Shown here piece after piece: positions 1-8,474 of a stretch of DNA of 64,000 nt. The translations under genes were made by a program, and so were the position numbers. Source of the DNA: JAIQET01 sp035542575 (GTDB taxonomy: Bacteria > Acidobacteriota > Terriglobia > Terriglobales > Acidobacteriaceae); the NCBI GenBank assembly GCA_035542575.1, contig DATKLE010000100.1:62001-126000 (forward strand), given 5' to 3'. A model generated the notes under the pieces. That model ran no database searches. It saw nothing but the letters and a program-made list of their open reading frames with translations, and was not told the DNA's origin. Position 1 is the first letter of the stretch; the number at the start of each line of letters is the position of its first letter.

Positions 1-1389
1 GTCAGGCGCGTCCAAGCATCCGAAGTAATTCTGCAGAATTGCGCACGAAGTCTCTTTGTCGCCACGCTCCAGCAAGACCTCGATGAACTGGCGCACGTTG
101 CGGGGAGGAACGCAGGGAGCTTCATTCGAGAGCAACACGCTCTTCTTGCCGGCCTCCGGCACCTCGGCCCAGAACATGCGATCCAGAATGTCGGCGTGGG
201 ACTCCACCAGAATCCCGGCCTTGCTCATCTTGTCTTCCTGGATCTTCAAAATCTGGCGCAAGGTGTCCATCTGCCGGCTCATGTGCTCCAGCATCTGGTG
301 CACCGCGTTGACCTTGATTTCGCCGCGCTGGAAGCGTTCCAGGGCGAAGCGGATGGCCATGTGCTCGGCCGCCTTCATCAGCAGCGGAGTGTCGTTCGGG
401 GCATTGGAGACATTCGAGGCGAGGGATTCCAGCAGTTGCTGGAGATTGAGCTTAGTGTTGGGATCTACGCTGCCGAGTTCTTTCTGCAGGTATTCCGGCT
501 TGACGCTGGGATCAGCGGTCGCCTCGCCAAAGCGAGTGAGCAGGCGGATCGCCTGGATGACTTCTTCTTCCTGGAGAGGCACCACGCCGCCCGTCCAGCC
601 GCCGCCACCGCCACCGCCGCTACCGCTGCCGCCACCGCCACCGCCACCTTGAGCGCCACCGCCACCGCCGCTGCCGCTCCCGCCACCTTGACCGCCACCC
701 CCGCCCGTTCCACTGCCCGTGCCACCGCCACCGCCGCCACCGCCGCCGATCGGGACATTGGGAACGCTGCCGATGGGCGCGCCCCCGGGCGCACTGCCGG
801 CGTGGGCGCCTTCGGCGGCCGCGATCAACTGCAGCAGCTTCTGCGGATCATTCAGCCAGTCCTTGAATTCGGGGCCGAGGCTCTGGGCCGCGATTTGCGC
901 CGCCACCGTGACATCGCTGGTCGCGGGGTCCGCGGCCACAAACTTCACTTCGTTGATCCGGATGCTGCTGTGCTTGCTGTCCCCAAACGTTTCCTTGATC
1001 TGCTTGACAACGTCCTGCGCCTTGGACCCGCCAACAGCGAAAGCCCGCACCAGGCGCGCGAAATCATCTACGGTCACCTTGTTGGAGAAGTGAATGCTGG
1101 CCAGCCCCGCCGTGGTCAGCAGTTGCGCGAAGCTGCGTTCGGCCTGGCCGCTTTCCAGCGGAATGCCGTCGAGCAGCAGTTTGTTCCCCGAAACTCCCAG
1201 GAGAAAACCGCTGTCGCCGGTCTTGGGCAGCCCGGTCTGCAATTCCGCCCAGGTGGTCTCGAACTGGCCCTCGGTCCGCTTGTGCTCAAACCCGTAGAGC
1301 CGGACGTACTTCACCAGAATGTTGAGACTGTGGACAAAGGCGCGGGCGGAGGCTGCGCGCGTCTCCTTGGTTGTGTCGGCGGTGGAAAT
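1..1389 (-). CDS. Unrecognised two-part protein with glycine-rich linker (3' end outside window)
   Basis: The minus frame stays open from about 1416 to the window edge, so the C-terminus is missing. The first ~200 residues contain a 'VRLYGFEHKRT' stretch and a 'LLLDGIPLE' strand. Similar modules precede HEAT-repeat or HD domains in other large soil-bacterial proteins; that is a weak family hint only. A linker of almost pure Gly/Ser follows (roughly bases 589-750, residues 213-267). After it comes a mostly helical domain with 'ALERFQRGEIKVNAVHQMLE'. No catalytic motif is visible. No ATG, GTG or TTG occurs between the upstream in-frame stop (1417-1419) and the conserved-looking N-terminal helix. 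ATT at 1389-1387 sits six bases after GAGGAG, so I propose an ATT start. The first standard start, GTG at 1314, would cut the helix. Function unknown. Long plus-strand frames here are GC-rich shadows. Confidence 0.7.
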   Translation of the reverse strand, partial: MSTADTTKETRAASARAFVHSLNILVKYVRLYGFEHKRTEGQFETTWAELQTGLPKTGDSGFLLGVSGNKLLLDGIPLESGQAERSFAQLLTTAGLASIHFSNKVTVDDFARLVRAFAVGGSKAQDVVKQIKETFGDSKHSSIRINEVKFVAADPATSDVTVAAQIAAQSLGPEFKDWLNDPQKLLQLIAAAEGAHAGSAPGGAPIGSVPNVPIGGGGGGGGGTGSGTGGGGGQGGGSGSGGGGGAQGGGGGGGSGSGGGGGGGWTGGVVPLQEEEVIQAIRLLTRFGEATADPSVKPEYLQKELGSVDPNTKLNLQQLLESLASNVSNAPNDTPLLMKAAEHMAIRFALERFQRGEIKVNAVHQMLEHMSRQMDTLRQILKIQEDKMSKAGILVESHADILDRMFWAEVPEAGKKSVLLSNEAPCVPPRNVRQFIEVLLERGDKETSCAILQNYFGCLDAPD

Positions 1390-1661
1390 ACAGCGCTCCT
1401 CAACAGGGGCTACCCGCTAAGGGTAATGCGGAAGGGTAAGTGGTTGCACATTACGGAGGTAACGGCCCATGGGACACCTCGCCCACGGTACAGGCCACCA
1501 GCCGCAGCCAACGGCTCGGCAGCGGGTACACCGCCACAACCTGCTGTAACGGCTTGATCCAACGCGGTCTCTAAGCGCCGTGACAACCATGTGGCTCGCC
1601 GCGGGCTATTGGAATTAAACTGTTGCTGCAGCGACAATTATTCCAGGACCAGGAGATTGCC

Positions 1662-3119
1662 TTGCCCGCCACTGCCGCCACCGCAGCTAAGAAATCCGAG
1701 CAAGCCGGCCTCGCTTTCTGGATGGCGCAGGTGCTGGAGGAGTGTGACCGCGCCAGCGCGGACTTTGCCGCAGACCCCGTTCATGACTTGCGGGTGGCAC
1801 TGCGGCGATGCCGCTCCATGGCCGATGGGCTGATGGCCATCCACCCCGACCCCGCCTGGAAGGACATGAAAAAGGCGGGGAAGCGCGTGTTCAGCAGCTT
1901 GGGCGGGCTGCGCGACGTACAGGTGATCGAGGAATGGGTGGGCAAGCTGGGTGCAGCAGAAGACCCGGTGGCCAGGACGCTGCTGCACTATCTGGCCAAC
2001 CGCGAGGCACAGCTCAAGACGGAGGCGGCGCATGCCCTCAGGGCCTTCGACCGCAAGCAGTGGACGCGCTGGAGCAGCCATCTGCCGCGCCGGGCCACGA
2101 GGGTGAAACCCGGAAGTGCCATTTTCAAACATCTCGCCCTGGAGCGCTGGGTGGAGGCCCACGAACTGCACCGTCGCGCGCTGCGCAACCGCTCCCAGGT
2201 GGCGTTCCATCAGCTGCGCATCGGGCTGAAACGGTTCCGCTACATCGTAGAGAATTTCCTGCCGCAGCAGCATCATGCCTGGCGCGACGATCTCAAGGAA
2301 CTGCAGGACGCATTGGGCGAGGTGCACGATCTCGACGTGCTTTGGGCAACCGCCCTGCAGATTCACGCTTTCCCAGACCCAGAGGCGCAAGCCCGCTGGC
2401 ACGCCCGCGTCCGCGAGGAACGGGCACTCCGGATTGCGAAGTACCGGGAAAAGATGGTGGGGAAGACCTCGCTTTGGAATGTGTGGCGGGCGGAGTTGCC
2501 GCAGGGGGAGGAGATCAAATCGGTCGCCTTGCAACGGCTCATGCTGTGGGCCTCCAACCTGGATCCCGACTTCAAGCACTCCAATCATGTGGCGCGCCTG
2601 GCCCTGCAACTCTACGACGGATTGGACGCCAACGGTCTTTTGGCTCCGGGGACCGATCTGCGCGGCATCCTGAGGGTGGCGGCTTTGTTACACGATGTAG
2701 GCCGCTCGCGGCACGAAAAGGGACACCATAAGGCGAGTTACCGTCTGATCCGCCGCCTAGCGTCGCCAATGGGGTGGAACGAACAGAGCTTGCGCCTCGC
2801 AGGGATTGTGGCCCGCTACCATCGCGGCGCGCTGCCGCGGCCGGGACAGAAGGTTCTGCGCGGCTTGTCTCCTGGGCAACGGCAAAGCGTGCTGCAACTG
2901 GCAGGGATGCTGCGCCTGGCCGATGCCTTCGACATTCCCCGAGATGGCCGCATCCAGCATCTGGACGTCCGTCACGAGAACGGATTCGTGGTCATTGGCG
3001 CCCGGGGCTATTCTTCGCGTGACCGCCGCGCGGAGACTATCGCCGGTGCGCGGCATCTGCTCGAAACCGTCTATCGGCGGCCTGTGATCATCAGACCGTT
3101 TTCTGCTCGACGTGCCTAA
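1662..3119 (+). CDS. CHAD domain-HD domain fusion protein
   Basis: The N-terminal ~280 residues form a CHAD domain (conserved-histidine alpha-helical domain). It shows the paired 'HDLRVALRRCRS' and 'HQLRIGLKRFRY' helices whose basic and His residues bind polyphosphate in characterised members. The C-terminal ~190 residues are an HD domain with 'HSNHVARLALQL', 'LLHDVGR', 'GHHKASYRLI', 'VARYHRG' and 'RLADAFD'. This is the pattern of the HD domain at the C-terminus of Ppx/GppA exopolyphosphatases, but no ASKHA phosphatase domain is present. Inference: a polyphosphate-binding phosphohydrolase, cytosolic, substrate unknown. AGGAG at 1651-1655 lies six bases before TTG 1662, which I prefer over TTG 1623. 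The gene is divergent from the left-edge gene. Confidence 0.87.
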   Translation: MPATAATAAKKSEQAGLAFWMAQVLEECDRASADFAADPVHDLRVALRRCRSMADGLMAIHPDPAWKDMKKAGKRVFSSLGGLRDVQVIEEWVGKLGAAEDPVARTLLHYLANREAQLKTEAAHALRAFDRKQWTRWSSHLPRRATRVKPGSAIFKHLALERWVEAHELHRRALRNRSQVAFHQLRIGLKRFRYIVENFLPQQHHAWRDDLKELQDALGEVHDLDVLWATALQIHAFPDPEAQARWHARVREERALRIAKYREKMVGKTSLWNVWRAELPQGEEIKSVALQRLMLWASNLDPDFKHSNHVARLALQLYDGLDANGLLAPGTDLRGILRVAALLHDVGRSRHEKGHHKASYRLIRRLASPMGWNEQSLRLAGIVARYHRGALPRPGQKVLRGLSPGQRQSVLQLAGMLRLADAFDIPRDGRIQHLDVRHENGFVVIGARGYSSRDRRAETIAGARHLLETVYRRPVIIRPFSARRA

Positions 3120-3219
3120 TTTGGGGCAAGCGGATCGCAACACTACCCTATGCCTGTATTTACCAGACGAAGCTCTCGTGCTACTTCCCGAGAGTGCGCC
3201 CCCCGGATAGCTTCGATGC

Positions 3220-3759
3220 ATGACCCATGGGCAATTGGTGGAACACGCGGTGGCTTGGCTGCGGCGCTATCGCTGCGGCGTGGTGCTTTCGGAGCAGGCC
3301 TGCGCAAGCGGCGAAATGCCCGACGCCATCGGATGGAAACGCGCCTGCCACTCGGTGCTGGTCGAGTGCAAGATCTCCCGCGCCGATTTCCTGGCGGACC
3401 GCGAGAAGCCGTGGCGGCGCAAGCCGGAGACCGGTGTGGGATGCGAGCGCTTCTACCTGGCGCCGAAAGGGATGATTCGCGTAGAAGAACTGCCAAGCGG
3501 TTGGGGACTGCTTGAGCACCACAACCGGAAGGTGGAAATGGTCCAGCGGTCGGCGCGAAACCTGCGCACCGACGTTGGCTTTCGCTACGAGATGAACCTG
3601 CTGCTGGCCAGCCTGCGGCGGGTGGAAATCCGCATCGAGCCCGAGACCATTACTGAGTTCTTGAAGTGGAAGAACCGCATGGCAGAGTACAACCGGGGCA
3701 CGATGCCGGAGGGGATTGCTGTGCAGGAAGACAACGTCTTTCTGGACGCTGGGCTTTAG
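3220..3759 (+). CDS. MmcB-like PD-(D/E)XK nuclease-fold protein
   Basis: A 179-residue protein starting at ATG 3220. It carries 'MPDAIGW', then 'SVLVECKISRADFLADREKPWRR' in two parts, then 'ERFYLAPKGMI'. The spacing of the acidic residue and the ExK triad (D-IGW...VECK) fits a PD-(D/E)XK nuclease core. The 'KxSRxDFLxDxKW' stretch is typical of the MmcB-related DNA-repair family. Substrate and partners cannot be read from the sequence. It lies 100 bp after the CHAD-HD gene on the same strand and is followed by a clear terminator. Alternatives are a restriction-like or catalytically inactive homologue. Confidence 0.6.
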   Translation: MTHGQLVEHAVAWLRRYRCGVVLSEQACASGEMPDAIGWKRACHSVLVECKISRADFLADREKPWRRKPETGVGCERFYLAPKGMIRVEELPSGWGLLEHHNRKVEMVQRSARNLRTDVGFRYEMNLLLASLRRVEIRIEPETITEFLKWKNRMAEYNRGTMPEGIAVQEDNVFLDAGL

Positions 3760-3848
3760 GGGAGAGTTTCGAGTTTCGGGTTTCAAGTTTCGAGTGTCAG
3801 TGCTGACAAACCGTCAAACCTGAAACCTGAAACCTGAAACTCGAAACT
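3760..3848. repeat. Degenerate 'gtttcgag' repeat cluster
   Basis: Tandem variants of gtttcgag/gtttcggg on the left are mirrored by 'cctgaaac' and 'ctcgaaac' units on the right. Together they make a long imperfect inverted repeat immediately downstream of the MmcB-like gene. Nothing coding is seen here. Confidence 0.7.
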
Positions 3849-3877
3849 AAAAAACCGGGCTGGTTGGCCCGGTTTTT
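3849..3877. terminator. Bidirectional intrinsic terminator
   Basis: An A-tract, then the stem CCGGGC (3855-3860), a 6-base loop, GCCCGG (3867-3872) and a T-tract (3873-3877). With the A/T pairs the stem reaches 11 bp. It ends the plus-strand unit at 3759 and could also act on the minus strand. Confidence 0.85.
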
Positions 3878-3879
3878 CG

Positions 3880-4327
3880 TCGCGTCGAGTTGGGATGCGG
3901 TTACATCACAGCGCGGCGCAAAAGCTAACGCCGAGGGGGCATCCGGCCCATATGTGGCCTCATCGGTTGCCCGACCTGCCCCGCCTCGCGCCAGCGGAAA
4001 AATCAGCGGAGCGAGGAAACGACCGCTGGAAGCAAAGCAACCATCATGCCAACCTGGGCTTACCTGACGCTCGAAGTGCCATCATCTAACGCATTGTTAA
4101 GTAATAGGTTATTGACCACAAGACGAAGTCTGGCAGATAGTTCAATCTTGGAAGCGCGGGGCGAGTTCAAAATCTTGCACAAGTTGGCAAGCTCAATTGC
4201 GCTGGCAATGGTGATGTTTGACAACCGGAGCCCTGAAGAACCACGGACCCGCCGGAAGGGTTGGTCCTCGTCGCGTGCGGCAGCGCCTGGTGGCGATGCC
4301 AAAGACTGGGTCGGCGGCTATGGCACA
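3880..4327. other. 448-bp stretch without a confident gene
   Basis: There is no RNA gene and no frame with normal codon use. A minus frame at 4060-4302 (80 codons) reads through a plausible helix ('ASAIELANLCKILNSPRASK') but has no ribosome site and is more AT-rich than its neighbours. It may be the tail of a decayed gene. Confidence 0.4.
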
Positions 4328-4837
4328 TCACTGGGCTGGAGGCGGGGGTGCGACATGTCCCAGTTGCCTTAGCGAGGCAAGATTGTCCCAAGTCACCCAC
4401 AATTCCGCAAGCTGGCCATCGCGAACGCGAAACACACCGGCGAAGTCAATCTGCATTTTCTTGTGTGAAGGCGGGAAAGGTCCCATTTGGCCTTCCTGGG
4501 TCCCTTCATAGGTTGCCCAAAACGCCACCAGGTCACCTTCGGCTACAAGATGACGGGCGGTCTGGCGCGCATCGGGGAATACTGCTGCGTCCCTCCTTAG
4601 AAACTCGATGAACTGCTCTCGGCTCCGCACATCAACATCCGGCGTCGCTTGACAGTGTCGAACAAAGTCATCGCTGACCAGCTGCGCGAGAACATCGAAT
4701 TGCCTCGCATTTGAGGCCTCCCCGAAGCGACGCACCAATGCCTTGTTCTTCTGTTCGGTTGTCGCGGATCCCGGTGACGCGCTCATAAGACCAAGCATGG
4801 AAAGACCGGCAAAGAATGGATACAGCGACTGATTCAT
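4328..4837 (-). CDS. Secreted SnoaL-like (NTF2-fold) protein
   Basis: 169 residues. The N-terminus 'MNQSLYPFFAGLSMLGLMSAS' is a signal peptide, so the product is probably periplasmic. The body matches the SnoaL/ester-cyclase pattern: 'NKALVRRFGEASNARQFDVLAQLVSDDFVRH' (here in shortened form), 'ARQTARHLVAEGDLVAFWATYEG', 'FAGVFRVRDGQLAELWVTWDN'. Members are NTF2-fold proteins of mostly unknown substrate. It lies 52 bp downstream of the SRPBCC gene on the same strand, so the two may be cotranscribed. Confidence 0.82.
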   Translation of the reverse strand: MNQSLYPFFAGLSMLGLMSASPGSATTEQKNKALVRRFGEASNARQFDVLAQLVSDDFVRHCQATPDVDVRSREQFIEFLRRDAAVFPDARQTARHLVAEGDLVAFWATYEGTQEGQMGPFPPSHKKMQIDFAGVFRVRDGQLAELWVTWDNLASLRQLGHVAPPPPAQ

Positions 4838-4889
4838 TGTTCCCCTTTTCTGGCGAGATGAGAAACGGATCGCGTATCGCCATCTACGC

Positions 4890-5342
4890 CTAATCAGTGG
4901 TGCCCGCTCCCTCGAAGCGAAGCTTGAGATTGCGGAGAGAGTTCTTTAGGCGGCGACGCCACCCGGGCCGCATGAGAAGAGAGTCCAAGAGCGCGCCCAG
5001 CACTGGGATGGGAAGGCGATACTCCAAAATGTAGGTGAGCCGGGTCACGTCGCCCTTTGCCGCGAAGACCCACTGGGTTCTGTGTGGCATTCCCTTGGTA
5101 GCCTTTGCCCTCCAGCCCGCGTTCTCCACGAAGTCCTGGATCTCCGCCTCGAGGTTGACGGTCAAGCCTGCCACCCAAGCCCTGTAGGCGTATCGTGTAC
5201 CGTTGCCGCGTGTGCATTCGGTCGTGGGCCTGAAATCGGAGACGCCCTCCCACCACTCCTCCCAACGCCGCCAGTCGGAGGCGAAGGCGAACACTTTTTC
5301 AACCGGGGCGTTGATTTCGACGCTTGCCTCGATCCTCGTCAT
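4890..5342 (-). CDS. SRPBCC-family (polyketide cyclase/START-like) protein
   Basis: 150 residues. The opening 'IEASVEINAPVEKVFAFASDW' and following 'WEEWWEGV' are the hallmark of the SRPBCC ligand-binding fold. The end 'PGWRRRLKNSLRNLKLRFE' is the usual C-terminal helix over the cavity. The ligand is unknown. It is cytosolic, since no signal peptide is seen. It is upstream of, and probably cotranscribed with, the SnoaL-like gene. Confidence 0.82.
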   Translation of the reverse strand: MTRIEASVEINAPVEKVFAFASDWRRWEEWWEGVSDFRPTTECTRGNGTRYAYRAWVAGLTVNLEAEIQDFVENAGWRAKATKGMPHRTQWVFAAKGDVTRLTYILEYRLPIPVLGALLDSLLMRPGWRRRLKNSLRNLKLRFEGAGTTD

Positions 5343-5486
5343 AATCCGGATACAACTGTTGCGAGTCCATCCTGGACTCCCGGATTGAGCACCTCAGTGA
5401 CAACCATCACAATTGGCGGGTTGAGGCCACGCCGGCAGCAGGATTCCGCGGAGCCCAGCCAGGAACAGAGCGGTTCGAGCCCGACC

Positions 5487-6086
5487 TTACAGCTCCCGCC
5501 GCCCCTCTATGGCCTTCAGCATCGTGATCTCGTCGGCGTATTCGATGTCGCTGCCCACGGGAATTCCCATGGCGATGCGGGTGACTTTGAGTCCCGGGCG
5601 GCGGAGTTCTCCGGAAAGATAGACGGCGGTGGCTTCGCCCTCCACCGTGGGATTGGTGGCGATGATGACTTCGTCCACCTGCCCGCCCTCGACGCGGCGG
5701 ATCAGGTTGGCGATGCGTAGCTGCTCAGGGCCGACTCCATGCAGCGGCGAGATCGAGCCGTGCAGCACGTGATAGACGCCGTTGAAGTGCTTGGTCTTCT
5801 CGATGGCGGCTATATTGGTGGGCTCCTCCACCACGCACACCAGGCGCTGGTTGCGCGTGGGACTGCTGCAATAGACACAAGGATCTACGTCGGTGATGTT
5901 GTTGCAGACGGAACACAGCCGCAGGTTGGCTTTGACGTCGCGGACGGCGGCGGCCAGAGCTTCGGCGTCCTCGTCGCTGGATCGCAGGATGTGGAAGGCG
6001 AGCCGCTGCGCGCTCTTGCTGCCAATGCCCGGCAGCTTCTTCAACTCGTCAATCAACCGCGACATCGGCTCGGCGAATTTGGACAT
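5487..6086 (-). CDS. recR: Recombination mediator RecR
   Basis: 199 residues from 'MSKFAEPMSRLIDELKK'. The order of domains is as in RecR: helix-hairpin-helix 'LPGIGSKSAQRLAFH', a C4 zinc finger ('CSVCNN...CVYC'), a Toprim domain beginning 'LVCVVEEPTNIAAIE', and the C-terminal 'TNPTVEGEATAVYLSGEL' motif. RecR with RecO and RecF helps load RecA on gapped DNA. The frame stays open eight codons further to 6110, but those codons come from the adjacent dispersed repeat, so I prefer ATG 6086. It is the last gene of the conserved dnaX-ybaB-recR order. Confidence 0.97.
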   Translation of the reverse strand: MSKFAEPMSRLIDELKKLPGIGSKSAQRLAFHILRSSDEDAEALAAAVRDVKANLRLCSVCNNITDVDPCVYCSSPTRNQRLVCVVEEPTNIAAIEKTKHFNGVYHVLHGSISPLHGVGPEQLRIANLIRRVEGGQVDEVIIATNPTVEGEATAVYLSGELRRPGLKVTRIAMGIPVGSDIEYADEITMLKAIEGRREL

Positions 6087-6104
6087 TTGGGTGATTGTGC
6101 GATT

Positions 6105-6270
6105 TGTCATTCCGAGCGCAGCGAGGAATCCCTACCCCATCAAGACTGCCGGGGGTAGGGATGCTTCGACTCCGCCGGAGCTTCGCTTTCGCTTGCTCCG
6201 GCTCCGCTCAGCATGACAAATTTGTCTGGCGGCGAAGCCGCGACTCGCTCCGGCTGCGTCCGGCATGACA
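6105..6270. repeat. Dispersed palindromic repeat ('tgtcattccgagcg' type)
   Basis: The left arm begins TGTCATTCCGAGCGCAGCGA at 6105. Complementary arms ending in 'catgaca' finish at 6218 and again at 6270, and a CTACCCC/GGGGTAG pair lies between. The element fills the recR-ybaB gap. Related copies lie at 10141-10268 and inside aguA at 54271-54298. Confidence 0.75.
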
Positions 6271-6271
6271 A

Positions 6272-6577
6272 TCAGAGATTTCCCAGACCCAGCCCGCCCA
6301 GCATGCCGCCCATGGTGGACTGCATGGCCTGGTCTACCTTCTGGCCGGCGCCGTTGATGGCGGCGGTGATCAGGTCCTGCAGCATCTCGATATCTCCGGC
6401 CTTGACCGCTTCCGGGTCAATCTGGACAGCCAGCACCTGCTTGCGGCCGTTCATCTTGACCGTGATGCTGCCACCGCCGGAAGAGAACTCGACCACGGTC
6501 TCTTCCATCTTCTTTTGCAGGATTTCATACTGCTGCTTGGCCTGCGCCATCAGTTGCTGGAGATTGAAGCTGCCCAT
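6272..6577 (-). CDS. ybaB: YbaB/EbfC nucleoid-associated protein
   Basis: 101 residues. The family pattern is visible throughout: 'FNLQQLMAQAKQQYEILQKKM', the central 'GGGSITVKMNGRKQV' sheet, 'VQIDPEAV' and a Gly/Met-rich tail. YbaB/EbfC proteins are dimeric DNA-binding proteins. GAAAGG lies six bases before ATG 6577, which fixes the start six codons inside the longest frame. It sits between dnaX and recR as in most bacteria. Confidence 0.95.
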   Translation of the reverse strand: MGSFNLQQLMAQAKQQYEILQKKMEETVVEFSSGGGSITVKMNGRKQVLAVQIDPEAVKAGDIEMLQDLITAAINGAGQKVDQAMQSTMGGMLGGLGLGNL

Positions 6578-6596
6578 GGTGGACCTTTCAGGCATA

Positions 6597-6660
6597 GGCT
6601 CTAGGCGCTAGGCCCTAGCCAAAGCCGTCGTGCCGAACCTAGAGCCGAGCGCCTAGAGCC
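6597..6660. repeat. Inverted repeat of 'ctaggcgctaggc' units
   Basis: Left arm 'gctctaggcgctaggcc' and right arm 'cctagagccgagcgcctag' can form a hairpin in the dnaX-ybaB gap. It resembles the other short repeat clusters in this window's intergenic gaps. Confidence 0.65.
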
Positions 6661-6665
6661 CGTCC

Positions 6666-8474
6666 TTACCGCTTGTCCCTGTAATCAATAATCGTCCTGA
6701 TCTCCGCCCCGAACTTTTCTTTCATGCGGCGGACGATCGGGTCTTGCTCGGCGCGGCTGCGGCCGCTGCCCTTCGATGCGGCTCGCGCCGGGACATTTTC
6801 AGGCTTGCCGCCGGAGACGACCTTCAGCTTGACCGGCCTCCCCAGTACACCGCTGGCGGTGGCGATCGCCAGGCGCCTAGCATCTGCCCCCAGCGACATA
6901 TCAATGACTGTCGCCGAGGCGGCGACCTTGATCACCAACTCGTTTCCCTCGACGCGCCACTCGCCACCCTGCAGCAGAGAGGTCAGCGTGGGATACGCCG
7001 CCAGGGTGCGCAACACGGCCTCCCGCAAGTCTTCCTGCTCTGCAGATTCGGGCTCCGGAGAGCTGCCAATCGATTCGGCAGAGAGCGCCGGGGGGTGCTG
7101 CGGCAACGCCGCTGGCGCCGTCGAACCCATCACAACCGGCGTGGTCGCGGCCACGGAGGGGACGATGCGTGGACCTCCGGCGGGATTCCCATCCGTGGAA
7201 AGCTCCGGCTTCGATCCGCTCTTGCGGGCGGAGTCGGCCGCAAACGGAGAGACAGAACTCGTGCGCGCCCCACCCGATTCCGTTCTCCTGTCTGGAACCA
7301 TGGCGGGCCTGCCGGGAGCATGCGGTGCACTCGTAGCGAGCGCCCCCGCTTCACTCAATAACTGCTCCAATGGCAGCAGCCGTTGCGCGTGCGCCATCTT
7401 CAGCAGTCCCAACTCCAAATGGAAGCGCTGCTCCTGCCGGTAACCCAGCTCGCCATGCGTGCGCAGCATGATCTGCAGATGCCGCGCTAGGTCCTCTTCG
7501 CTGAACAGCTCAGCAACCCGGGCCACGCGTTCGCGCTCATCGCTGGATATCTGCAGCAGAGAAGAGTCGCCACCCGCTACCTTTGCCACCGTCGCATTGC
7601 GCAAGAACCGCACCATCTGGCGGGCGAAGTGGGTGGGATTGTGGCCTTCACTGAGCAAACGGTCCACCAGCCGAAGCACCTGTTCGCTCGATCCTTGGGC
7701 CACCGCCTGCATCACTTCTTCCAAAGTTCCCGAAGGCGCAGCGCCCACCAGTTGCCGCACCGTGTCGGCCGTCAAGCGCCCGCCCGACGAAGCAATCGCC
7801 TGGTCGAGGATGGAGAGCGCATCGCGCATGGAGCCGTCACCGGCCTCAGCCAGCAGGGCGAGCGCATCTTCGTCGGCCTGGATTTTCTCCTTGCCAACCA
7901 AGTCCTTCAGCTGGCCCAGAATCTCCTCAAAGCGAACGGCGCGGAAACTGAAGTGCTGGCAGCGGGAGCGGATGGTCTGCGGAATGTCCTCCGGCTGGGT
8001 GGTGGCAAGCATGAAAACGACGTGGCTAGGTGGCTCTTCCAGCGTCTTCAGCAGGGCATTGAACGCGGCATCGGTAATCTGATGGGCCTCGTCGAGAATG
8101 TAGATCTTGAAGCGATCGCGCGCCGGGCGGTAGCGGGCTGCCTCGCGCAGCTCGCGAATCTCGTCAATGCCGCGGTTGGTGGCGGCGTCAATCTCGATCA
8201 CATCCACCGAGTTGCCGGCGCGAATCTCGGTGCAGGAATCGCACACACCGCAGGGCTCAGCCAGGGGCTTGTCCGACGACCGGCAGTTCAGGCACATGGC
8301 CAGAATGCGAGCCACGGTGGTCTTGCCGATGCCCCGGTGGCCGCTAAAAATGTAGCCGTGGGCGGTCCGTCCCTGCTCCAGGGCGTTCCTCAAGGTCCGG
8401 GTAACGTGTTCCTGTCCGATGACTTCCGAGAACTTCTGCGGACGGTACTTGCGCGCCAGAACCTGGTAGCTCAT
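6666..8474 (-). CDS. dnaX: DNA polymerase III subunit gamma/tau
   Basis: 602 residues from 'MSYQVLARKYRPQKFSEVIG'. The AAA+ clamp-loader core has Walker A 'GHRGIGKTT' (45-53), a four-Cys zinc module (about 61-82), Walker B 'ILDEAHQ', and 'NALLKTLEEPP' with sensor 'MLATTQPEDIP'. A Pro/Ser/Ala-rich linker (about 385-495) follows, then a small C-terminal domain. The protein drives sliding-clamp loading at the replication fork. I see no A-rich slippery site that would make a short gamma form by frameshifting. Upstream in-frame codons to 8513 have no ribosome site and lie before the conserved N-terminus. It heads the dnaX-ybaB-recR cluster. Confidence 0.97.
   Translation of the reverse strand: MSYQVLARKYRPQKFSEVIGQEHVTRTLRNALEQGRTAHGYIFSGHRGIGKTTVARILAMCLNCRSSDKPLAEPCGVCDSCTEIRAGNSVDVIEIDAATNRGIDEIRELREAARYRPARDRFKIYILDEAHQITDAAFNALLKTLEEPPSHVVFMLATTQPEDIPQTIRSRCQHFSFRAVRFEEILGQLKDLVGKEKIQADEDALALLAEAGDGSMRDALSILDQAIASSGGRLTADTVRQLVGAAPSGTLEEVMQAVAQGSSEQVLRLVDRLLSEGHNPTHFARQMVRFLRNATVAKVAGGDSSLLQISSDERERVARVAELFSEEDLARHLQIMLRTHGELGYRQEQRFHLELGLLKMAHAQRLLPLEQLLSEAGALATSAPHAPGRPAMVPDRRTESGGARTSSVSPFAADSARKSGSKPELSTDGNPAGGPRIVPSVAATTPVVMGSTAPAALPQHPPALSAESIGSSPEPESAEQEDLREAVLRTLAAYPTLTSLLQGGEWRVEGNELVIKVAASATVIDMSLGADARRLAIATASGVLGRPVKLKVVSGGKPENVPARAASKGSGRSRAEQDPIVRRMKEKFGAEIRTIIDYRDKR

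Noticed and set aside
196..1557. 453-codon plus-strand frame
   Set aside because: It mirrors the left-edge minus-strand gene. Its Ala/Thr and Pro runs are the reverse of the glycine-linker codons, and it has no ribosome site.
1638..2609. 323-codon minus-strand frame under the CHAD gene
   Set aside because: Shadow of a GC-rich gene; CHAD and HD motifs are on the plus strand.
3760..3848. CRISPR-like repetitive stretch
   Set aside because: Repeat units are short, degenerate and lack spacers of constant length; no cas genes occur.
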